A stretch of 16,608 nt of DNA from Ilumatobacteraceae bacterium (GCA_025464045.1 JAODBQ010000340.1:1-16608); one strand, 5' to 3'; numbered from the stretch's first letter, positions 1 through 7,663 are shown. Notes: generated from the letters alone by a model not told the origin. A program made the numbers and translations.

Positions 1-2
1 GC

Positions 3-545
3 TCGAGCGACTCCGTGCCGACGGTCGTGGCACCGACGGTGGATCCGAGCCGCGACCCGGCCGGGTTGCCCCGCGTCGACCTCGTCCGGCCGGCCATCGC
101 GGCCCTGGAGGCCCAGCTCGGCGGGCCGCAGCAGTTCTTCGAGATCAACGCCACCTCGAAGCTCGTCAACCTGATCGTCGCGCTCAACGACAACACGTAC
201 GCGCAGGCGTGGCTGTACCTCGACGGGCAGCTCTCGAGCAAGGACGCCCAGCCGGCGAGCGGGCACACCTTCGCGGCGTCCGCGCTCACGTTCGACCCGG
301 CCACGATCCTCGCCCAGATCAGCAGCGACCTGCCCAACTCGGCCCTCGACTTCTTCTACGTGCTCGGCGGCGCGGACGGGTCGGTGCAGTACAAGGTCGA
401 CCTCTCCTCGAACCAGGGTGGGCAGCTGGAGGTCGTGGTCGCAGCCGACGGCAAGGTCGTCGAGGTCGATCTACTCGACTCGTCGACGTCGACATCCACG
501 TCCACGTCGACCAGCACGACGAGCACGACCAGCACCTCGTCGTGA
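3..545 (+). CDS. Unrecognised protein, 3' part only, with Ser/Thr-rich C-terminal tail
   Basis: The reading frame is open to the left edge of the window, so this is most likely the C-terminal 180 or so residues of a longer protein; a GTG at position 15 could be a start, but the Pro/Val/Thr-rich stretch there reads like a linker after a signal or lipoprotein region lying outside the window. The middle (from about position 84 to 470) is an ordinary mixed alpha/beta composition with a run that looks globular, containing an FFEINATSKLVNLIVAL segment and an FFYVLGGADGSVQYKVDL segment. The last 20 residues or so are almost only Ser and Thr. I do not recognise the family. A secreted or surface lipoprotein is possible because such low-complexity tails are common in extracytoplasmic proteins, but no signal peptide is visible. 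It ends 47 bp before ftsK on the same strand. Confidence 0.6.
   Translation, partial: SSDSVPTVVAPTVDPSRDPAGLPRVDLVRPAIAALEAQLGGPQQFFEINATSKLVNLIVALNDNTYAQAWLYLDGQLSSKDAQPASGHTFAASALTFDPATILAQISSDLPNSALDFFYVLGGADGSVQYKVDLSSNQGGQLEVVVAADGKVVEVDLLDSSTSTSTSTSTSTTSTTSTSS
478..542 (+). repeat. Low-complexity repeat encoding a Ser/Thr tail
   Basis: A degenerate run of TCGACG, TCCACG and AGCACGAC units encodes about 20 residues of only Ser and Thr at the C-terminus of the first gene. Repeat tracts like this can change length by replication slippage. The effect on the protein is unknown. Confidence 0.6.
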
Positions 546-578
546 CAGCGGTGCGCGATCCGTCGCGCGCCCCCTTGG

Positions 579-584
579 TACCGT
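579..584 (+). promoter_or_regulatory. Possible -10 element (TACCGT) of a leaderless ftsK promoter
   Basis: The hexamer fits the TANNNT pattern of actinobacterial -10 elements and ends 8 nt before the ATG at 593. That spacing would place the transcript start at or next to the start codon. There is no convincing Shine-Dalgarno sequence in front of the ATG, which agrees with a leaderless transcript. No good -35 is visible. The call is an inference from spacing. Confidence 0.4.
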
Positions 585-592
585 GACGGGCG

Positions 593-3091
593 ATGGCCAC
601 CTGGGGACGCCCGAACAAGAGCTCGCGGCGCGGCGCCACCGCGGCGCGCCAGCCGGCGCGTGCCGCGGCCACGTCTCGGGCCACCACGTCCTCGGCCCGT
701 ACGAGCGCCAAAGGCCCGAGCAACGGCTCGCGGGTGCCGGCGCGGAGCACCGGCGCGGACCGCGGGGGCCTCGAGCCCACTGCACCACTGCCTCGGTCAC
801 GGCGTGACCAGGCACGCAACGAGTTGAGCGAAGCGGTCGAGGGTCGCGAGAACGAGTTCATCGGCATCGGGTTCATCGCCGTCGGCGTGCTGCTCGGCCT
901 GGCGATCTACGTCAACCTCGCCGGCGTCCTCGGCCGCGGCATCGAGAAGGTCGTCGGCTGGCTCACGGGTGTCGGCCGCTTCGCCGTACCCGTCGCGCTG
1001 GTCTGCGTCGGCGTGGCGCTGGTGCGCCGGGGTCGCAGCGAGCACCGCTTCCGCCTGGCGATCGGCTGGGGGGTCACCGCGTTGTCCGTGCTCGGCCTGC
1101 TGCACGTCGTGCGCGGCCCGAAGGACTCGTGGAGCGGCCTCGACGAGCTCGGGCACGCCGGCGGTTGGATCGGCGCGTTGGTCGGTGGCCCGCTGCGCGG
1201 GCTCGTCGACGCGTTCGGCGCGGTCGTCGTGCTGCTCGCGTTCCTGCTCGGGGGCATCCTGCTGATCACCGGATCGTCGCTGCGCACGATCTTCGGCTCG
1301 ACCTCGCGGCACATGTCGAACCTGGCCGGCCCGTTGCGTGGCATCGGCGCGAAGCTCGGCGCAGTGTTCGGGAACATGGCATCGCTGAAGAGCGAGCGCG
1401 ACCAGACGCCGGTCGGGGGCAGCCGCGTGGCGACCGACGGTGCCGGCTTCGCGCCGCCGCAGATCTACGACCACGCCGCCGACGACGACTGGGAGACCAC
1501 GGCGTCGCCGCGTCGCGCTCGCCCGACGAAGGCGTTGCCGCCGCCGGGCGCGGTCCCGGCAATCGGTCCCGCGGAGCAGACCGAGCTGGACCTCGGCCCC
1601 GGGGCGCAGCGCGGCGCGTGGGTCCTGCCCCCCGCCAGCTCACTGGCCCGGTCGAGCGCGCAGACCATCAACAAGGCCGAGGTCGAGGCCCGGGGCCGCA
1701 CGTTGGTGGATTCGCTCAACTCGCACGGCGTCGAGGTGCGGCTGCTCGGCCAGACGGTCGGTCCCACCGTCACCCGCTACGAGCTCGAACTCGGGCCAGG
1801 GGTGAAGGTCGCCCGGGTCACCAGCCTCAACCGCGACATCGCGTACGCGATGGCTGCCACCGATGTGCGCATCCTCGCCCCCATCCCTGGTCGCTCGGCG
1901 ATCGGCGTCGAAGTGCCCAACCACACCCGCCAGCTCGTCAGCCTCGGCGACATCATGGGTTCGGCGGAAGCCAAGGCGGCCAGCCACCCGCTCGACGTGG
2001 CGATCGGCAAGGACATCGCCGGTCGCAGCGTGTTCCTCAACCTGGCCACCACCCCCCACCTCCTCATCGCCGGCACCACGGGCGCCGGCAAGTCGAGCGG
2101 GATCAACTGCATCATCACCTCGCTGCTGATGCGGACGACGCCCGAGCAGGTGAAGCTGATCCTGATCGACCCCAAGCAGGTCGAGATGGGCCAGTACAAC
2201 CGCCTGCCGCACCTGCTCACCCAGCCGGTGACGAACCCGAAGAAGGCCGCGAACGCGCTGCAGTGGGCCTGCAAGGAGATGGATCGGCGGTACGACGTCC
2301 TGTCCGAGGTCGGCTTCCGTGACATCGGCGGCTACAACGCCGCCGTCGATCGCGGCGATCTGCAGGCCGAGCCGGAAGCCGGCACGACGTTCGAGCGGAT
2401 GCCGTACATCGTCGTCGTCGTCGACGAGCTCAACGACCTGATGATGGTCGCCGCCCGCGACGTGGAGGACAGCATCACCCGCATCGCCCAGAAGGCGAGG
2501 GCCGTCGGCATCCACCTGATCGTCGCCACCCAGCGACCGTCGGTCAACGTGATCACCGGCGTCATCAAGGCCAACGTGCCGGCCCGCATGGCGTTCGCCG
2601 TGTCGTCGCTCACCGACAGCCGCGTGATCCTCGACCAGCCGGGTGCGGAGAAGCTGGTCGGCAAGGGCGACATGCTGCTCCTGCCGGGCAGCTCCAACGT
2701 CGCCCAGCGCATCCAGGGCTCGTTCGTCAGTGAGGACGAGGTCCGCAAGATCGTCGCCCACTGGCGTCGTCAGGCGCCGGAGGTGGTCTACGTCAGTGGG
2801 GTCGAGGGCGACGAGGGCGAGAAGCTCGGCGGCGGAGGAGGCTTCGGCGGCAACGGCGAGGACGACGACGAGGACGAGACGTTGATGCGCCAGGCCATGG
2901 AGCTGGTCGTGCGCAGCCAGCTCGGCTCCACCTCGATGCTGCAGCGCAAGCTGAAGGTCGGCTTCGCCCGCGCCGGGCGGTTGATGGACCTGCTCGAGCA
3001 GCGCGGTGTGGTCGGCCCGAGCGAGGGTTCCAAGGCGCGATCGGTGTTGATGACGGTCGAGGAGTTCGAGCTGCTCCAGCAGCGGGGGTGA
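593..3091 (+). CDS. ftsK: DNA translocase FtsK
   Basis: FtsK/SpoIIIE-type ATPase of 832 residues that pumps chromosomal DNA through the division septum and helps resolve and segregate chromosome termini. A basic Ser/Arg/Ala-rich N-terminal stretch of about 80 residues is followed by about four membrane segments (roughly 89-113, 130-145, 155-175 and 207-228), then a variable acidic/Pro linker to about residue 350. The motor has a Walker A motif GTTGAGKS at 494-501, the conserved segment LILIDPKQVEM just after it, a Walker B at 607-612 (VVVVDE) and the VATQRPS motif. The C-terminal winged-helix gamma domain, which reads KOPS-like DNA guide sequences, lies at about 764-832. The length is normal for actinobacteria. 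Walker B is followed by LNDLMM where most relatives have LADLMM, a harmless difference. The start was chosen for the basic N-terminus and the -10-like element in front. The downstream rimO-pgsA-cinA group matches the usual actinobacterial neighbourhood. Confidence 0.97.
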   Translation: MATWGRPNKSSRRGATAARQPARAAATSRATTSSARTSAKGPSNGSRVPARSTGADRGGLEPTAPLPRSRRDQARNELSEAVEGRENEFIGIGFIAVGVLLGLAIYVNLAGVLGRGIEKVVGWLTGVGRFAVPVALVCVGVALVRRGRSEHRFRLAIGWGVTALSVLGLLHVVRGPKDSWSGLDELGHAGGWIGALVGGPLRGLVDAFGAVVVLLAFLLGGILLITGSSLRTIFGSTSRHMSNLAGPLRGIGAKLGAVFGNMASLKSERDQTPVGGSRVATDGAGFAPPQIYDHAADDDWETTASPRRARPTKALPPPGAVPAIGPAEQTELDLGPGAQRGAWVLPPASSLARSSAQTINKAEVEARGRTLVDSLNSHGVEVRLLGQTVGPTVTRYELELGPGVKVARVTSLNRDIAYAMAATDVRILAPIPGRSAIGVEVPNHTRQLVSLGDIMGSAEAKAASHPLDVAIGKDIAGRSVFLNLATTPHLLIAGTTGAGKSSGINCIITSLLMRTTPEQVKLILIDPKQVEMGQYNRLPHLLTQPVTNPKKAANALQWACKEMDRRYDVLSEVGFRDIGGYNAAVDRGDLQAEPEAGTTFERMPYIVVVVDELNDLMMVAARDVEDSITRIAQKARAVGIHLIVATQRPSVNVITGVIKANVPARMAFAVSSLTDSRVILDQPGAEKLVGKGDMLLLPGSSNVAQRIQGSFVSEDEVRKIVAHWRRQAPEVVYVSGVEGDEGEKLGGGGGFGGNGEDDDEDETLMRQAMELVVRSQLGSTSMLQRKLKVGFARAGRLMDLLEQRGVVGPSEGSKARSVLMTVEEFELLQQRG

Positions 3092-3107
3092 TCGCTGCGC
3101 TCCGACT

Positions 3108-3138
3108 GCGGCGGCCGCCGCGGCCGATGCGAACATCG
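3108..3138 (+). other. Two adjacent inverted repeats between ftsK and the SMP-30 gene
   Basis: Seventeen bases after the ftsK stop there is a perfect 14-bp palindrome built on GCGGCGGCCGCCGC (3108-3121). Directly after it is a small hairpin with 5-bp arms CGATG and CATCG around the tetraloop CGAA (3125-3138). The second hairpin ends 4 nt before the ATG of the next gene, where a ribosome binding site would sit. No T-run follows, so a standard intrinsic terminator is unlikely. It may limit read-through or translation of the next gene, but GC-rich DNA produces such structures by chance too. Confidence 0.35.
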
Positions 3139-3142
3139 CCGC

Positions 3143-4084
3143 ATGACGACGGAGATGACGGCGATCACCACTGGCCTGCGGTTCCCCGAGGGGCCGATCG
3201 CGATGCCCGACGGCTCGGTGATCCTGGTCGAGATGTTCGGCCCGCGGATCACGCGTGTGCTCCCCGATGGCACCAAGCAGACCGTCGCGGAGATCGTCGG
3301 TGGCCCCAACGGCCTGGCGCTCGGGCCCGACGGCGCGCTGTACCTGTGCAACAACGGTGGATGCTTCACCCCGGTGGACATGGGCGACCTGCTCTTCCCC
3401 GGACCCTTCGACCCGAGCAGCTACATCGGTGGCCGGATCCAGAAGGTCGACATCGCCACCGGCACCGTCACCGACCTCTACACCGACTGTGCCGGTCACC
3501 CGCTGCGCGCCCCGAACGACATCGTCTTCGACGCCCACGGCGGGTTCTGGTTCACCGACCACGGCATCCGCGACGGACAGGCGCGCACGAGCGACATCAC
3601 CGCGATCTACTACGCCAAGGCCGATGGCAGCTCGATCAGCGAGGTCGCCTTCCCGGTCGACGCACCGAACGGGATCGGCCTGTCGCCCGACGGCACGAAG
3701 GTCTACTGGGCCGAGACGCACAGCGGCCGCGTGTTCCAACGCACGATCACCTCGCCCGGCGTCCTCGCCGGATCCGCGGGCATCGTCGACACCTCCGCGG
3801 TGCTGTGCGGTCTGCCCGGCCTGCAGCTGCTGGACTCGCTGGCGGTCGACGGAGCCGGCAACGTCTGCGTCGCCACCCTGGTCAACGGCGGCGTCACGGT
3901 CATCTCGCCGAGTGGTGAGGTGCTCGAGCACGTGCCCACCGGCGATCTGATGACCACCAACATCTGCTTCGGCGATCGCGACGGCAGCGGCGAGTACCGC
4001 GACGCCTACATCACCTCCTCCGGCTTCGGCAAGCTGCTGCACATGCGCTGGCCCCACCCCGGGCTCCGCCTCAACTACGTGTGA
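3143..4084 (+). CDS. SMP-30/gluconolactonase-like beta-propeller hydrolase
   Basis: This 313-residue protein has the features of the SMP-30/gluconolactonase/LRE family, six-bladed beta-propellers that hydrolyse sugar lactones and related esters using one divalent metal. The family N-terminal signature FPEGP supplies the metal-binding Glu (E16). Further ligands fit N125 or N176 (the PND and APNG motifs) and D236 (the LAVDGAGN motif). Repeated GPDG, SPDG and HGGFWFTD strands mark the blades. No signal peptide is seen, so it is probably cytoplasmic. The start at 3143 has no Shine-Dalgarno sequence; an ATG at 3155 is an alternative that would remove four residues. The gene sits 51 bp behind ftsK but is not part of the conserved ftsK-rimO-pgsA-cinA block, so it looks like an insertion into it. 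The substrate cannot be named from sequence; a lactonase is the most likely activity, but a strictosidine-synthase-like or other propeller role is possible. Confidence 0.85.
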   Translation: MTTEMTAITTGLRFPEGPIAMPDGSVILVEMFGPRITRVLPDGTKQTVAEIVGGPNGLALGPDGALYLCNNGGCFTPVDMGDLLFPGPFDPSSYIGGRIQKVDIATGTVTDLYTDCAGHPLRAPNDIVFDAHGGFWFTDHGIRDGQARTSDITAIYYAKADGSSISEVAFPVDAPNGIGLSPDGTKVYWAETHSGRVFQRTITSPGVLAGSAGIVDTSAVLCGLPGLQLLDSLAVDGAGNVCVATLVNGGVTVISPSGEVLEHVPTGDLMTTNICFGDRDGSGEYRDAYITSSGFGKLLHMRWPHPGLRLNYV

Positions 4085-4100
4085 CCGGCCCCGGGTCGAG

Positions 4101-4203
4101 GGTCCGAGTCGTTCGGTGCGGCGCGAGTCGCCCGGCGGCGAAAACCCCGTCGAACGACTCGCGCCCGCTCCTGCGACTCGGACCACGACGTTCCGACTCG
4201 GAC
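4101..4203 (+). repeat. Nested inverted repeat (11-bp outer and 11-bp inner stems) in the spacer before rimO
   Basis: Seventeen bases after the SMP-30 stop, GGTCCGAGTCG (4101-4111) is the exact reverse complement of CGACTCGGACC (4174-4184). Inside it GGCGCGAGTCG (4120-4130) is the exact reverse complement of CGACTCGCGCC (4155-4165). The two stems are separated by an 8-nt/8-nt symmetric internal loop and capped by a 24-nt loop. Other pairings are also possible: 4105-4115 with 4151-4161 (11 bp), and 4102-4111 with 4194-4203 (10 bp). The seven-base word CGAGTCG/CGACTCG appears five times in about 100 bp. There is no T-run. It could be an RNA terminator-like or processing structure, a switch with competing stems, or a dispersed palindromic element. 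The remaining part of this 285-bp spacer, up to 4355, shows no gene. Confidence 0.7.
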
Positions 4204-4355
4204 GTCGCCGTCTGATTCGGTTGTGGATGCGGGTGACCCGAGGTGTGCGTCACTGCACAGACGGGCTGCAGGTGCGTGGGGTTGCGCAGACGGCGCGGCC
4301 GTCTGCCGAGTGACGCGACGACGCACGGGTCCGGGGTGGGGGACCGGTGCGGCGG

Positions 4356-4361
4356 TAGCCT
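4356..4361 (+). promoter_or_regulatory. Possible -10 element (TAGCCT) of a leaderless rimO operon promoter
   Basis: TAGCCT fits the TANNNT actinobacterial -10 pattern and ends 8 nt before the GTG at 4370, where family alignment places the RimO start. The spacing suggests a leaderless transcript for rimO-pgsA-cinA. No Shine-Dalgarno sequence precedes the GTG. No clear -35 is seen. Confidence 0.45.
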
Positions 4362-4369
4362 CGGCGCAC

Positions 4370-5743
4370 GTGGGGCAGCGTTTCTACATCGAGACCTTGG
4401 GGTGCCCCAAGAACCAGGTCGACAGCGACAAGCTGGTCGGCACCTTGCTCGCGGACGGGATGCTGCCGACCGACGACGCCAGCGCGGCAGACCTCGTCGT
4501 CGTCAACACGTGCGCGTTCATCGAGGATGCCCGCCGGGAGTCGATCGACACGATCCTCGCGCTCGAGGATCAACGCAAGTCCGGTGCCCGCCTCGTCGTG
4601 ACCGGCTGCATGGCCGAGCGCTACGGCGACGAGCTCGCCGAGGCCCTGCCGGAGGTCGACCAGATCGCCGGGTTCGGCGTGCCGGTGCACCTGGGCATCA
4701 ACACCAACACCAGCACCAACACCGGCACGGGCACCGCCGCCGGCGGAACGACGACGAAGCGCAGCATGATCCCGGTCACGGCGGCGCCCCTACCGACGCT
4801 CGACCTGCTCAACCTGCCTCGTCCGAAGTCGTCGAGCCCGTGGGCCTACGTGAAGATCGCCGAGGGCTGCGACCGCAGCTGCGGGTTCTGCGCGATCCCC
4901 AGCTTCCGCGGCCCGCAGCGCAGCCGCACGGTGGAGAGCATCCTCGACGAGGTGCGCCAGCTGGAGGTCCGCGAGATCGTCCTCGTTGCCCAGGACCTCG
5001 CCTCGTATGGGCGCGACGTCGCTCGCGGCGGCACGCTCGTCACCGTCGACCCGAGTCGGAAGCGCACCCAGCCGATCGTCGAGCTCGTCCGCGCGGTGAG
5101 CGCGATGACGCCGTGGACGCGACTCCTCTACCTCTATCCGAGCGACCTCACCGACGACCTGATCGACACGATCTGCGCCACGGGCGTGCCGTACTTCGAT
5201 CTCTCGCTGCAGCACGTCAGCAAGCCGCTGCTGCGGCGGATGCGCCGCTGGGGCGACGGCGAACGCTTCCTCACGCGGATCAACGACATCCGCCGCCGCG
5301 AGCCGGGGGCGGCGTTCCGCAGCAACTTCATCGTCGGCTACCCGGGCGAGACCGAGGCCGACCACGACCGGCTGCTCGAGTTCGTCGAGGCCACCGAGCT
5401 CGACTGGTGCGGGTTCTTCGCCTACAGCGCCGAGGACGGCACGCACGCGATGAGGCTCGACGGCGCGGTGCCGGCGAGCCTGATGAGCGAGCGCCTCGCC
5501 GAGCTGCGCGAGCTGCAGGACGAGATCACCGCGCGCCGCCGCGACGCGCTGATCGGCACGACCGTGACGGTGCTCGTCGACGAGCCCGGCGTGGCCCGCA
5601 GCACCCGCGAGGCGCCGGAGATCGACGGCGTCATCGAGGTACCGGCCGATCTCGCCGTCGGCGAGTTCTGCGAGGTCGAGATCGTCGATGCGATGGGCCC
5701 GGACCTCGTCGCGGTCCCCGCACCGGTGGGAGGATCGGCCTGA
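4370..5743 (+). CDS. rimO: Ribosomal protein S12 methylthiotransferase RimO
   Basis: Radical-SAM enzyme that adds a methylthio group to the conserved Asp of ribosomal protein S12. The N-terminal methylthiotransferase domain has the three auxiliary-cluster cysteines C12 (LGCPKNQVDSD, which separates RimO from MiaB), C48 (NTCAF) and C80 (TGCMAE). The radical-SAM cluster is C167-x3-C171-x2-C174 in EGCDRSCGFCAIP. A TRAM domain forms the last 65 residues or so. The frame is open upstream to an ATG at 4223, but the sequence there does not look like RimO; the GTG at 4370 gives MGQRFYIETLGC, a normal family start, and 457 residues, near the usual length. An odd feature is an Asn/Thr/Gly tract at 111-122 between the two domains. 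The stop overlaps the pgsA start by one base (TGATG), so rimO leads an operon. Confidence 0.95.
   Translation: MGQRFYIETLGCPKNQVDSDKLVGTLLADGMLPTDDASAADLVVVNTCAFIEDARRESIDTILALEDQRKSGARLVVTGCMAERYGDELAEALPEVDQIAGFGVPVHLGINTNTSTNTGTGTAAGGTTTKRSMIPVTAAPLPTLDLLNLPRPKSSSPWAYVKIAEGCDRSCGFCAIPSFRGPQRSRTVESILDEVRQLEVREIVLVAQDLASYGRDVARGGTLVTVDPSRKRTQPIVELVRAVSAMTPWTRLLYLYPSDLTDDLIDTICATGVPYFDLSLQHVSKPLLRRMRRWGDGERFLTRINDIRRREPGAAFRSNFIVGYPGETEADHDRLLEFVEATELDWCGFFAYSAEDGTHAMRLDGAVPASLMSERLAELRELQDEITARRRDALIGTTVTVLVDEPGVARSTREAPEIDGVIEVPADLAVGEFCEVEIVDAMGPDLVAVPAPVGGSA
4700..4735 (+). repeat. AAC-ACC tandem repeat inside rimO
   Basis: Six-base units of the type AACACC, AGCACC and GGCACG encode the residue run NTNTSTNTGTGT in the linker between the methylthiotransferase and radical-SAM domains of RimO. 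The tract keeps the frame and looks like an expanded, flexible linker. Confidence 0.7.
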
Positions 5744-6324
5744 TGCCGGTCAGTCCGAATGCCCTCGCCACCTGGGCCAACGCCATCACCACGTTGCGCC
5801 TGCTGCTGTCGCCGCTGATGATCTGGCTGATCCCCGACGGGGGCGCGGGGAGCTGGGCGGCGTTCGCGCTGTGGTTCGTGCTGTGCAGCACCGATGCGGT
5901 CGACGGCCGGCTCGCCCGGCGCCACGGCACCACCCGCTCGGGTGCGTTCCTGGATCCCCTCGCCGACAAGGTGCTGGTGCTCGGGGCGATGTTCGCACTG
6001 GTCTCGGTCGACGTGTTCTGGATCGTGCCCGTGGCGATCATCACCGCCCGCGAGATCGGCATCAGCGTCTATCGCACGTTCGCTGGCGCGAAGGGCATCA
6101 GCGTGCCCGCCAGCAGGCTCGGCAAGTACAAGACGATCGTCCAGCAGTTCGCGGTGGCCGCCGCGGTCTGCCCGATCACCGCCCACCGCGCGACGTGGCT
6201 GTGGCTGTGGCTGCTGTGGATCGCCGTCGGCCTGACCACGATCAGCGGCGTGCAGTACCTCTGGCGGGCGCGGGCGATGGCCGCCGAGGTGGTCCCGAAC
6301 AGCGACGCGACGGCCGTCCTGTGA
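5743..6324 (+). CDS. pgsA: CDP-alcohol phosphatidyltransferase, PgsA-like (phosphatidylglycerophosphate synthase)
   Basis: Integral membrane enzyme of 193 residues that transfers a phosphatidyl group from CDP-diacylglycerol to an alcohol, most likely glycerol-3-phosphate, giving phosphatidylglycerophosphate for phosphatidylglycerol and cardiolipin. The family motif D-x2-D-G-x2-A-R-x7-G-x3-D-x3-D is complete: D51, D54, G55, A58, R59, G67, D71 and D75. Several hydrophobic segments flank it (about 15-30, 33-48, 80-110 and 135-175). A Shine-Dalgarno sequence GGGAGGA (5728-5734) stands 8 nt before the ATG, and the ATG overlaps the rimO stop. Position between rimO and cinA is the usual actinobacterial arrangement and supports pgsA. 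Other CDP-alcohol transferases, such as a phosphatidylinositol-phosphate synthase, share the same motif, so the acceptor is inferred from context. Confidence 0.9.
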   Translation: MPVSPNALATWANAITTLRLLLSPLMIWLIPDGGAGSWAAFALWFVLCSTDAVDGRLARRHGTTRSGAFLDPLADKVLVLGAMFALVSVDVFWIVPVAIITAREIGISVYRTFAGAKGISVPASRLGKYKTIVQQFAVAAAVCPITAHRATWLWLWLLWIAVGLTTISGVQYLWRARAMAAEVVPNSDATAVL

Positions 6325-7577
6325 GCCTGCGTTGCGACGTGGTCGCGGTCGGTACGGAGCTGCTGCTCGGTCAGATCGTCGACACCAACAGCGCCTGGAT
6401 CGGCGAGCAGCTCGCCGCCAGCGGGATCGATTCGCTGCTGCAGGTGAAGGTCGGCGACAACCTCGGCCGGGTCACCGCTGCGCTGCGCAACGCGCTCGCC
6501 GAGGCCGACGCGGTGGTCGTCTGCGGTGGCCTCGGCCCGACCCACGACGACCTCACCCGCGAGGCGATCGCGGCGGTGATGGGGGTCGAGCTGCGCACCG
6601 ACGAGCACCTCGTCGGCGTGATCACGAAGATGTTCGAGACGCGTGGCCGGTACATGGCTGCGAACAACCTCCGCCAGGCGTTGGTGCCCGAGGGCGCGAC
6701 GATCATCCCGCAGACGCGCGGCACCGCGCCCGGGCTGATCTGCCCGGTGTCGACGCCGTCGGGGGAGAAGGTGCTCTACGCCGTGCCCGGTGTGCCGCAC
6801 GAGATGAAGGAGATGCTGTTCCGGGCGATCCTGCCGGATCTGCTCGCCCGTTCCGGCGAGCCGAGCGTGATCCTCAGCCGTACGTTGCGCACCTGGGGCG
6901 AGAGCGAGAGCGGGCTCAACGAACGCCTCGACGGCGTGATCGCCCGGCTCGACGAGGTCGGCAACCCCACGCTCGCGTTCCTGGCGAGTGGCTGGGAGGG
7001 CCTCAAGGTGCGCCTCACCGCGAAGGGCGACACCGCCGAAGCGGCGACGAGGGTGCTCGACGAGTGGGACGCCCAGGTGCGCGCCGTGGTCGGCGAACAC
7101 GTCTTCGGGGTGGACGACGACACGATGGAGTCGGTCGTGCTCCAACTGCTGCGTGAACGTGGGTGGTCGCTGGGGCTCGCCGAGTCGGTGACCGGTGGGC
7201 TCGTGGCCGGGCGGCTCACCGCGGTGCCCGGTGCCAGCGAGGTCTTCCGCGGCTCGATCGTCAGCTACGCGAGCGAGGTCAAGTTCGACCTGCTGGGGGT
7301 GCCCGAGGGCCCGGTGGTCAGCGAGGCCGCCGCTGCCGCGATGGCGGCCGGCGCGCGGCGCGTGCTCCACGCCGACGTGGCCGTGGCGCTGACGGGCGTC
7401 GCCGGGCCGACCGAGCAGGACGGGATGCCGGTCGGCACGCTCTGCGTCGCCGTGCACACGCCCGACGGCACGACGGTGCGCACGTTCCGACTCCCGGGCC
7501 AGCGCGAGCAGATGCGCCAGATGAGCGTGATCACCGCGCTCGACCTGCTCCGGCGTCAGCTCATCGCCGGGTCATAG
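6321..7577 (+). CDS. cinA: CinA-like protein: MoaB/MogA-type domain plus nicotinamide-nucleotide amidase domain
   Basis: Two-domain CinA protein of 418 residues. The N-terminal half begins with the molybdopterin-binding-like fold signature (VVAVGTELLLGQIVDTNSAW, GGLGPTHDDLT, VPGVPHEM); in studied CinA proteins this half has ADP-ribose pyrophosphatase activity. The C-terminal domain, from about 269, resembles PncC, which deamidates nicotinamide mononucleotide to recycle NAD breakdown products. Visible residues there are S289 in AESVTGG and the pair Y316...K321 in GSIVSYASEVKFDLLGV. Position 290 is Val where many PncC proteins have Cys (AESCTGG). The GTG start overlaps the pgsA stop (GTGA), so translation is probably coupled. 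In many actinobacteria clgR and recA follow nearby; here a tRNA gene and an unrelated oxygenase cluster follow. Confidence 0.93.
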   Translation: MSLRCDVVAVGTELLLGQIVDTNSAWIGEQLAASGIDSLLQVKVGDNLGRVTAALRNALAEADAVVVCGGLGPTHDDLTREAIAAVMGVELRTDEHLVGVITKMFETRGRYMAANNLRQALVPEGATIIPQTRGTAPGLICPVSTPSGEKVLYAVPGVPHEMKEMLFRAILPDLLARSGEPSVILSRTLRTWGESESGLNERLDGVIARLDEVGNPTLAFLASGWEGLKVRLTAKGDTAEAATRVLDEWDAQVRAVVGEHVFGVDDDTMESVVLQLLRERGWSLGLAESVTGGLVAGRLTAVPGASEVFRGSIVSYASEVKFDLLGVPEGPVVSEAAAAAMAAGARRVLHADVAVALTGVAGPTEQDGMPVGTLCVAVHTPDGTTVRTFRLPGQREQMRQMSVITALDLLRRQLIAGS

Positions 7578-7580
7578 GAT
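7575..7580 (+). promoter_or_regulatory. Possible -10 element (TAGGAT) of the tRNA-Arg gene
   Basis: TAGGAT ends 10 nt before the first base of the tRNA, which suits a tRNA promoter with a very short leader. It overlaps the TAG stop codon of cinA. No matching -35 hexamer is obvious, so the call is weak. Confidence 0.35.
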
Positions 7581-7590
7581 TGGGGCGAGC

Positions 7591-7663
7591 GCCTCCGTAG
7601 CTCAATGGACAGAGCATCCGGTTTCTACCCGGCTGGTTGGGGGTTCGAGTCCCTCCGGGGGCA
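7591..7663 (+). tRNA. tRNA-Arg (anticodon UCU)
   Basis: A full cloverleaf can be drawn. The acceptor stem GCCTCCG pairs with CGGGGGC including one G-U pair. The D-stem is GCTC/GAGC. The anticodon stem CCGG/CCGG has loop TTTCTAC with anticodon TCT at 7624-7626. The variable loop is short. The T-stem GGGGG/CCCTC has loop TTCGAGT. The discriminator base is A and CCA is not encoded. It reads AGA and possibly AGG arginine codons, which are rare in such GC-rich genomes. The outermost anticodon-stem pair (27-43) is a T-C mismatch. Acceptor and elongator details match bacterial tRNA-Arg. Confidence 0.93.

Noticed and set aside
478..542. CRISPR-like or minisatellite array in the first gene
   Set aside because: Units are short and degenerate, have no spacers and keep the reading frame; it is a coding low-complexity tract.
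1640..4186. An 848-codon open frame on the minus strand opposite ftsK and the SMP-30 gene
   Set aside because: His/Asp/Arg/Val-rich low-information composition, no domain, and it lies opposite well-supported genes.
4223..4369. An upstream ATG extension of RimO by 49 residues
   Set aside because: The extra residues do not resemble the RimO family, while the GTG at 4370 gives the normal family start and has a suitably placed -10-like element.
7641..7663. Attachment-site duplication of the tRNA-Arg 3' end
   Set aside because: By eye I found no second copy of the T-arm and acceptor sequence elsewhere in the window and no integrase gene.
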